From an uncultured Mucilaginibacter sp. (GTDB lineage Bacteria; Bacteroidota; Bacteroidia; Sphingobacteriales; Sphingobacteriaceae): a stretch of 8,621 nucleotides of DNA. A program made the position numbers and the translations under genes. The stretch covers positions 1 to 8,621 of the forward strand of contig NZ_CAMLOV010000210.1 in the NCBI RefSeq assembly GCF_946481715.1. The letters are read 5' to 3'. The notes below the pieces were generated by a model. The model was not told where the DNA came from and ran no database searches. It was given only the letters and a program-made list of their open reading frames with translations. Positions 4,503-8,621 of this stretch are shown in pieces (within the stretch, counting starts at the first letter, position 1; every line of letters begins with the position of its first letter).

Positions 4503-6644
4503 ATGCAAACAGCAAACTATTCTGCCACAAAATTATTAAAACGAAATTGGTGGCTGTATATATTACTGCTGTTTGTTGCTGCATGCGGGCAAAAAAAACC
4601 AGCCGATAATGGCGAGTACTCCGACGAATATTTAGCCCTACAAACACGCGCTGATAAAATATGGGGGCTTAGGAACAGTGATGCCGCCGTGCGTTTTATG
4701 GATTCGGCCTTTCGCCACCTGCCCAACGCAACTATAAATGACCGCTTCCGTTTTTATGCATTCCACTATGTGCATTACCAAAAACTGAAGCACGATTATG
4801 AAACCAGCCTGCTTTACGCAGATAGTATGCTGGCGATGGCCAAAAGTAGCGTAACACCGAAACAATACTCCGCGAACTACGCCGAGGCTAATTTTGCCCG
4901 TGGCGATGCATTCTTCGAGTTAAAGCAATTTACCGATGCTTATCAATCGTACTACCAGGGCTACCTCACCGGTAAAAACTATGTAAACCTGGCCGCCCTA
5001 GGCGATTATACCTACCGCATGGGGATGATCATGTATAAAAAAGGGCATTATAAGCTGGCTGCAAATTATTTTAAAGATAGTTACGCGCAAAACAAGGCCG
5101 AAAATTATACGCTGAACAAAGATTTTGTAAGTTTTTACCGCAGGCAGGAATTGCTGGATAACATTGGGTTGAGCTACCGGCACAATGCCGATAACGACAG
5201 CGCCATTGTTTACTTTGATAAAGCGCTTGCGTTGATAAACAGCAGCGCCCCGGCTTTTCCCGACAGGAAACTGCACCTGGATATGGCACGCGGCGTAGTG
5301 TACGGCAACAAGGCAGAAGTATATATCCAAAAAGGAGACATTGAAACAGCCGTTGGCCTGCTCCGCAAAAGTATAGCGATAAACCTGCAGCCAAGGTACG
5401 ACAATATGGACGCACAGCTTACAGAGGTAAAACTGGGGAATTTGTACCTGAAGTTGGATCAGCAGGATTCGTTGAAAAGCCTGCTTGGTAATTTGCGCGC
5501 GCAACTGGACACTATTAAAAACCCCGACGCCGAAGCCGATTATAATAGGTTACTCGGCAACTATTTCATCAAAAAAAACGACCTAAAACAAGCAATTACC
5601 TATATACAACGCTATAATTTGCTTAAAGATTCGATAGCAATGCGGTCGAGCCTGTTGATGGAAAGCGATGTAAACCAGCAATTGGCCAATTACGAAAAGC
5701 AGCACGAGATAGATACCCTGAGCAACGACAATAAATTGCAGGTAATATATATTTACGCTATTACCCTGGTGGCTGTACTCGCCGCTGTTATTATGTTTTT
5801 GGTTTACCGAAACTGGAAACGTTCTAAAAAAGACATACTAACAGTAAACATACTTAACCAGCAAATTAACGAGCAAAACCACGTGCTTGAAAATGCACTG
5901 AACGACCTGAACAACAGCAGCCAGGAAAAAGACCGGATTTTGCGTACCGTAGCGCATGACCTTCGTAACCCCATCGGCGGTATTGCTTCGCTTACAGCAA
6001 TGATGGCAGAGGACGACTACACCGAAGACCAGAAAGAATTGATAAACCTGGTAAAAGAAACATCGGTAAACTCGCTGGAGTTGATCAATGAAATACTGGA
6101 AGCCACCAACATTGCTTCGGTTCACTTAAATTTAGAACTGGTAGATATCAACTCACTGGTAAGTAACAGTGTTGAGCTTTTGCGGTTCAAAGCAGCCGAA
6201 AAAGGGCAAACTATACTATTAGAAACGCTTGATAAACAAAAGGAATTGCTTATCAGCCGCGAAAAAATATGGCGCGTTATCAGCAATCTTATCAGTAATG
6301 CTATCAAGTTTAGCCCAACCGGCCAAACCATTCGTGTAAAAGTTGCCGCGGAAACCGGTGAGGTGGTCATATCCGTAAAAGATAACGGCATTGGTATACC
6401 CGAGAAACTTAAAGACCAGGTGTTTAATATGTTTACCAGCGCACAGCGCCCCGGCACCGAGGGCGAAAAATCATTCGGCCTGGGCTTATCTATTTGCCGC
6501 CAAATAGTAGAAAAACATAATGGTAAGATCTGGTTCGAAAATAATAAAGAAGGAAACGGGGCTACGTTTTTTGTAAGCCTCCCTGCGCCGGCCATCACCA
6601 TCCCAAACCAATTACCCGAGCAGGCGAGCGAACCAATGGCCTGA
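4503..6644 (+). CDS. TPR-containing sensor histidine kinase with a lipobox
   Basis: About 713 residues from ATG 4503; an in-frame TTG at 4500 just before it is the only nearby alternative. Residues 1-28 form a signal peptide with a basic start, the hydrophobic run WWLYILLLFVAAC and a lipobox ending at C28. Residues 29 to about 400 are helical repeats in the periplasm, with TPR-like units near 121-155, 166-195, 217-250, 263-296 and 346-380. A membrane helix spans 414-435 and a coiled coil follows (about 445-480). The kinase core has the H-box TVAHDLRNP (H485, phosphoacceptor), N-box NLISNAIKFSP (N599), G1 DNGIGIP (627-633) and G2 FGLGLS (658-663). There is no receiver or DNA-binding domain and no response regulator gene in view, so it is an orphan kinase of unknown signal. 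Its last 33 bp overlap the convergent glucosidase gene. Confidence 0.93.
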   Translation: MQTANYSATKLLKRNWWLYILLLFVAACGQKKPADNGEYSDEYLALQTRADKIWGLRNSDAAVRFMDSAFRHLPNATINDRFRFYAFHYVHYQKLKHDYETSLLYADSMLAMAKSSVTPKQYSANYAEANFARGDAFFELKQFTDAYQSYYQGYLTGKNYVNLAALGDYTYRMGMIMYKKGHYKLAANYFKDSYAQNKAENYTLNKDFVSFYRRQELLDNIGLSYRHNADNDSAIVYFDKALALINSSAPAFPDRKLHLDMARGVVYGNKAEVYIQKGDIETAVGLLRKSIAINLQPRYDNMDAQLTEVKLGNLYLKLDQQDSLKSLLGNLRAQLDTIKNPDAEADYNRLLGNYFIKKNDLKQAITYIQRYNLLKDSIAMRSSLLMESDVNQQLANYEKQHEIDTLSNDNKLQVIYIYAITLVAVLAAVIMFLVYRNWKRSKKDILTVNILNQQINEQNHVLENALNDLNNSSQEKDRILRTVAHDLRNPIGGIASLTAMMAEDDYTEDQKELINLVKETSVNSLELINEILEATNIASVHLNLELVDINSLVSNSVELLRFKAAEKGQTILLETLDKQKELLISREKIWRVISNLISNAIKFSPTGQTIRVKVAAETGEVVISVKDNGIGIPEKLKDQVFNMFTSAQRPGTEGEKSFGLGLSICRQIVEKHNGKIWFENNKEGNGATFFVSLPAPAITIPNQLPEQASEPMA

Positions 6645-7964
6645 TGTTTTTATAATACGTTTCTGGGTTTCAAAATCAACGTGTATCAGCCCAAACCTTG
6701 GGTGGTAGCCTTCGGCCCATTCAAAATTATCGGTAAGCGTCCACACAAAATAACCAAATACTTTGCAGCCCTCCTGCTTTGCTTTTAGCACCTGTTGTAA
6801 GTGGCTCTGCAGGTATGCAACCCGTTTGGGGTCATCAACTGTATCACCGGTTACAACGTCCGGAAAAGCAGCGCCGTTCTCGGTAACGATGATCTTTTTT
6901 ATCTGCGGGTAGCTGTCATATATCTTCAGCATGTTGTAAATAGCCGGCGGGTGCACCTCCCATTTCATAGCAGTAAGCTCTACTTTCCTTTTTTCGGCCT
7001 TTACTAAGGTGGCACCAATGTAGGGTGTAAAAAAGGAGTATTTAACAATTTCGCGCGTGTAATTCTGTAGCCCTATAAAATCGAAATCGAAGCTCATGTT
7101 ATCTTCATCGCCTGGCTTAAAATATTTTTGAACACCTTTTATCGCGGCAACTTCTGTGGGGTAGCCCAACCCCAATATTGGCTCCAGGTACAAACGATTT
7201 ATCAGCGCATCGGCGCGTTTGGCAGCGGCAATGTCTTTCGGTTTATCCGAATGGGGTTCGATATACGAGCAGGAGAAAGTAGTTCCTAAATGCGCATCGG
7301 GCAGTGTTTTACGTAAAACCCTCGCCCCGGCTACCAGGCTAAGTACTACATGATGCACCGCAGGCAAAAAATTCCGTAGCCCCATACGGCCGGGGGCATG
7401 TATCCCTAAAAAATAACCCGCGCCGGTAAATACGGCAGGTTCGTTCATTACCATCCAGTTTTTAATCCTGTCGCCAAAGGCATCGGCGCAAATCTGCACG
7501 TAATTTGTAAACCAGCTTATAATGTCGCGGTTTGTCCAGCCGCCTTTGTCTTCCAGCGCCTGCGGAAGGTCCCAATGGTAAACGGTAAGCCAGGGTTCCA
7601 CGCCCTGTTCCAAGCAATAATCAATAAGTTTATTGTAATGATGGATACCCGCCTGGTTTACCTCACCTTCGCCTTTTGGCAAAATACGTGGCCAGGAAAT
7701 AGAGAGGCGGAAATTTGGGATATTAAGTTGCTTAACAAGGTCGATATCCTCCTTATAATTTTCGTAAAAATTACAGGCGATGTTGGGCTTATCGCCATTT
7801 AGTATTTTACCTTTTTTGGCGCTAAAGGTATCCCAGATGGAAGCACCTTTACCATCGGCATCACACGAGCCTTCTATTTGCAGGGCGGCCGTAGATACCC
7901 CCCAGGCAAAATCGTTGCCAAAATCTGTTTTATCGAGTCTTTGTCCGTTGAGTTCAGATACCAT
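6612..7964 (-). CDS. GH1 family beta-glucosidase
   Basis: A 450-residue glycoside hydrolase family 1 enzyme, full length, that releases beta-linked glucose or related sugars from the non-reducing end of short glycosides with retention. The N-terminal signature FAWGVSTAALQIEG is followed by KGASIWDTF. The acid/base is E175 in WMVMNEP (the usual T of TxNEP is M here) and the nucleophile is E362 in IVTENGAAF. WTLTDNFEWAEGYHPRFGL near the C-terminus binds the sugar at the -1 site. No signal peptide is visible, so it probably works on imported oligosaccharides in the cytoplasm. No SusC/SusD or transporter gene is adjacent, so it is not part of a visible polysaccharide locus. The ATG at 7964 lacks a Shine-Dalgarno sequence. 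The exact glycoside preference cannot be told. Confidence 0.95.
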   Translation of the reverse strand: MVSELNGQRLDKTDFGNDFAWGVSTAALQIEGSCDADGKGASIWDTFSAKKGKILNGDKPNIACNFYENYKEDIDLVKQLNIPNFRLSISWPRILPKGEGEVNQAGIHHYNKLIDYCLEQGVEPWLTVYHWDLPQALEDKGGWTNRDIISWFTNYVQICADAFGDRIKNWMVMNEPAVFTGAGYFLGIHAPGRMGLRNFLPAVHHVVLSLVAGARVLRKTLPDAHLGTTFSCSYIEPHSDKPKDIAAAKRADALINRLYLEPILGLGYPTEVAAIKGVQKYFKPGDEDNMSFDFDFIGLQNYTREIVKYSFFTPYIGATLVKAEKRKVELTAMKWEVHPPAIYNMLKIYDSYPQIKKIIVTENGAAFPDVVTGDTVDDPKRVAYLQSHLQQVLKAKQEGCKVFGYFVWTLTDNFEWAEGYHPRFGLIHVDFETQKRIIKTSGHWFARLLG

Positions 7965-7986
7965 TAATTTGAGCTGATGCGAGGCC

Positions 7987-7995
7987 CAAAATGTA
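7987..7995 (-). promoter_or_regulatory. Possible promoter element of the beta-glucosidase gene
   Basis: The minus strand reads TACATTTTG, which fits TAnnTTTG only if the spacer is 3 nt rather than 2. It lies 22 nt before the ATG, a suitable place. A TATAAT-like stretch just upstream is an alternative. Weak evidence. Confidence 0.25.
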
Positions 7996-8011
7996 CATTA
8001 TAATTGTATAA

Positions 8012-8026
8012 ACGAAACGCTTTCGT
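8012..8026. promoter_or_regulatory. Operator-like palindrome upstream of the beta-glucosidase gene
   Basis: ACGAAA-CGC-TTTCGT has 6-bp arms about a 3-nt centre. It lies 47 bp upstream of the glucosidase start and 16 bp upstream of the possible promoter element, so it would cover the -33 region. The pattern (GAAA, central CG, TTTC) resembles operators of LacI/GalR-type sugar regulators, which fits a beta-glucosidase gene. No such regulator is encoded here. Confidence 0.35.
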
Positions 8027-8031
8027 AAAAA

Positions 8032-8121
8032 TTAGTGCTTAAACGATGAGCGCATGCTTCTCAAAAACAGGTATTCGCGTATATCGTTGATGATGGCAGT
8101 AAGCTTGCTGAATAGTTTCAT
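8032..8121 (-). CDS. Possible 29-residue small protein
   Basis: A short frame, ATG 8121 to TAA 8032, beginning MKLFSKLTAIINDIR and ending in a basic tail with S-F-K-H. I do not recognise a family. The peptide is basic, has no Pro or Gly, and could form one amphipathic helix with a hydrophobic YLFL stretch, so it may associate with a membrane or a larger protein. On the minus strand TATATTCG (8153-8146), one mismatch from TAnnTTTG, lies 24 nt before the ATG; no Shine-Dalgarno is seen, as for its neighbours. It is upstream of and codirectional with the glucosidase gene, 67 bp away with the operator-like site in between, so probably a separate unit. A chance frame of this length is quite possible. 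Confidence 0.35.
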   Translation of the reverse strand: MKLFSKLTAIINDIREYLFLRSMRSSFKH

Positions 8122-8308
8122 GGCGTAGTGTTTAAATTGTTTATACGAATATACGGCCGCGATGTGTGCTTAAGGTGTTGTTTATGTTATGATTAGGTTA
8201 AGAGGTTTGATGTAGGTAAGGGTGCAAAAATCAACCAAATTTTAAATTCGCGAAACGGCTTAATCCTATTGAACACCATCTGGATACATCGCACTGTAAA
8301 AATTCGTT

Positions 8309-8357
8309 CAATTTGTGCTTCAATTCGCGACATTCAATTCAATTCGTGCAATTCGTA
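8309..8357 (+). repeat. Short direct repeats CAATTCGTG before the DinB-like gene
   Basis: CAATTTGTG (8309), CAATTCGCG (8321), CAATTCGTG (8340) and CAATTCGTA (8349) form a loose cluster ending 11 bp before the candidate promoter element. AATTCGCGA also occurs at 8245-8253. Spacings are 12, 19 and 9 bp, so it is not a strict tandem. The rest of 8122-8368 is AT-rich and shows no gene. Confidence 0.45.
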
Positions 8358-8368
8358 TTTATAATTTT

Positions 8369-8376
8369 TACTTTTG
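8369..8376 (+). promoter_or_regulatory. Candidate -7 element of the DinB-like gene
   Basis: TACTTTTG matches TAnnTTTG exactly and is the same octamer as at folB. Only 5 nt (CCCTG) separate it from the ATG, so the transcript would start at or a few bases before the start codon. Confidence 0.5.
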
Positions 8377-8381
8377 CCCTG

Positions 8382-8621
8382 ATGAAAAGCTATTTTATCC
8401 GCCTGTTTAACTATGATGCCCATGAAAACCGGCTGATGAACGGGCTTATAGTACAGTTTGGAGATTTAGAACAGCCCCGCCGATGGCTGGCACACATGAT
8501 GGCCGCGCAACAAACCTGGCTAAAACGTTGCAAAGGCCTCCCCGCCCCCGGCGGCCCGTTATGGCCCGATGCCGGCACCGCCGAAATTGCAGAAAGTATT
8601 GAAGCAATCGCCACCGCTTGG
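8382..8621 (+). CDS. DinB-like family protein, 5' part
   Basis: The first 80 codons are present and the frame is still open at the window edge; family members usually have about 150-170 residues, so roughly half is seen. The start YFIRLFNYDAHENRLMNGLI followed by RRWLAHMMAAQQTWLKR matches the first two helices of the DinB/YfiT four-helix fold, where a histidine (H38 here) is normally the first of three metal ligands; the other two would lie beyond the edge. Family members are metal-binding enzymes, often thiol-dependent transferases or hydrolases, and many are uncharacterised; the E. coli DNA polymerase of the same name is unrelated. The ATG at 8382 is chosen because it follows the promoter element directly and the resemblance starts there. 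Confidence 0.8.
   Translation, partial: MKSYFIRLFNYDAHENRLMNGLIVQFGDLEQPRRWLAHMMAAQQTWLKRCKGLPAPGGPLWPDAGTAEIAESIEAIATAW

Noticed and set aside
4998..5504. A 168-codon minus-strand frame inside the kinase gene
   Set aside because: It is antisense to the TPR region, rich in Val, Gln and Cys with no domain; the sense strand is clearly coding.

Overview
The window looks like a chromosomal segment of a Bacteroidota bacterium, most likely Sphingobacteriaceae (Mucilaginibacter/Pedobacter type). The reasons are the protein flavour (TPR-containing sensor kinase, stand-alone GlcD-like oxidase, glutaryl-CoA-type acyl-CoA dehydrogenase), near absence of Shine-Dalgarno sequences, several matches to the Bacteroidota -7 promoter element TAnnTTTG just upstream of start codons, and intergenic repeats of a kind I recall from that group. 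The genus is inferred, not proven.

Layout. Positions 1-749 hold no gene. They form a repeat island of degenerate 53-59 bp units, three REP-like copies with core GAGGTACGAAG in mixed orientation, and a strong 14-bp hairpin. Positions 750-2514 (minus strand) carry a two-gene unit: folB (dihydroneopterin aldolase, folate synthesis) overlapping by 11 bp a GlcD-type FAD-linked oxidase. Positions 2527-3212 are intergenic. Their main feature is a block at 2820-2981 in which phased A-tracts pass into a 10-bp tandem repeat (TGTACGAAAS), so the whole block follows the helical repeat of DNA. Positions 3241-4422 (plus) encode glutaryl-CoA dehydrogenase. A perfect 24-bp palindrome at 4444-4467 then overlaps the candidate promoter of a TPR sensor histidine kinase (4503-6644). 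The kinase ends 33 bp inside the 3' end of a convergent GH1 beta-glucosidase (6612-7964, minus). Upstream of the glucosidase lie an operator-like palindrome and a possible 29-residue small protein. The window ends inside a DinB-like gene (8382 onward, plus).

How the genes relate. Apart from the folB/glcD pair, these are independent transcription units with different jobs: folate synthesis, 2-hydroxyacid oxidation, lysine/tryptophan catabolism, signalling, beta-glucoside hydrolysis and a DinB-like enzyme. The kinase has no response regulator gene beside it here. I see no CRISPR array, tRNA, rRNA, transposase or phage gene. The less ordinary material is in the non-coding DNA: the helically phased repeat block, the promoter-overlapping palindrome and the nested inverted repeats at the left edge.
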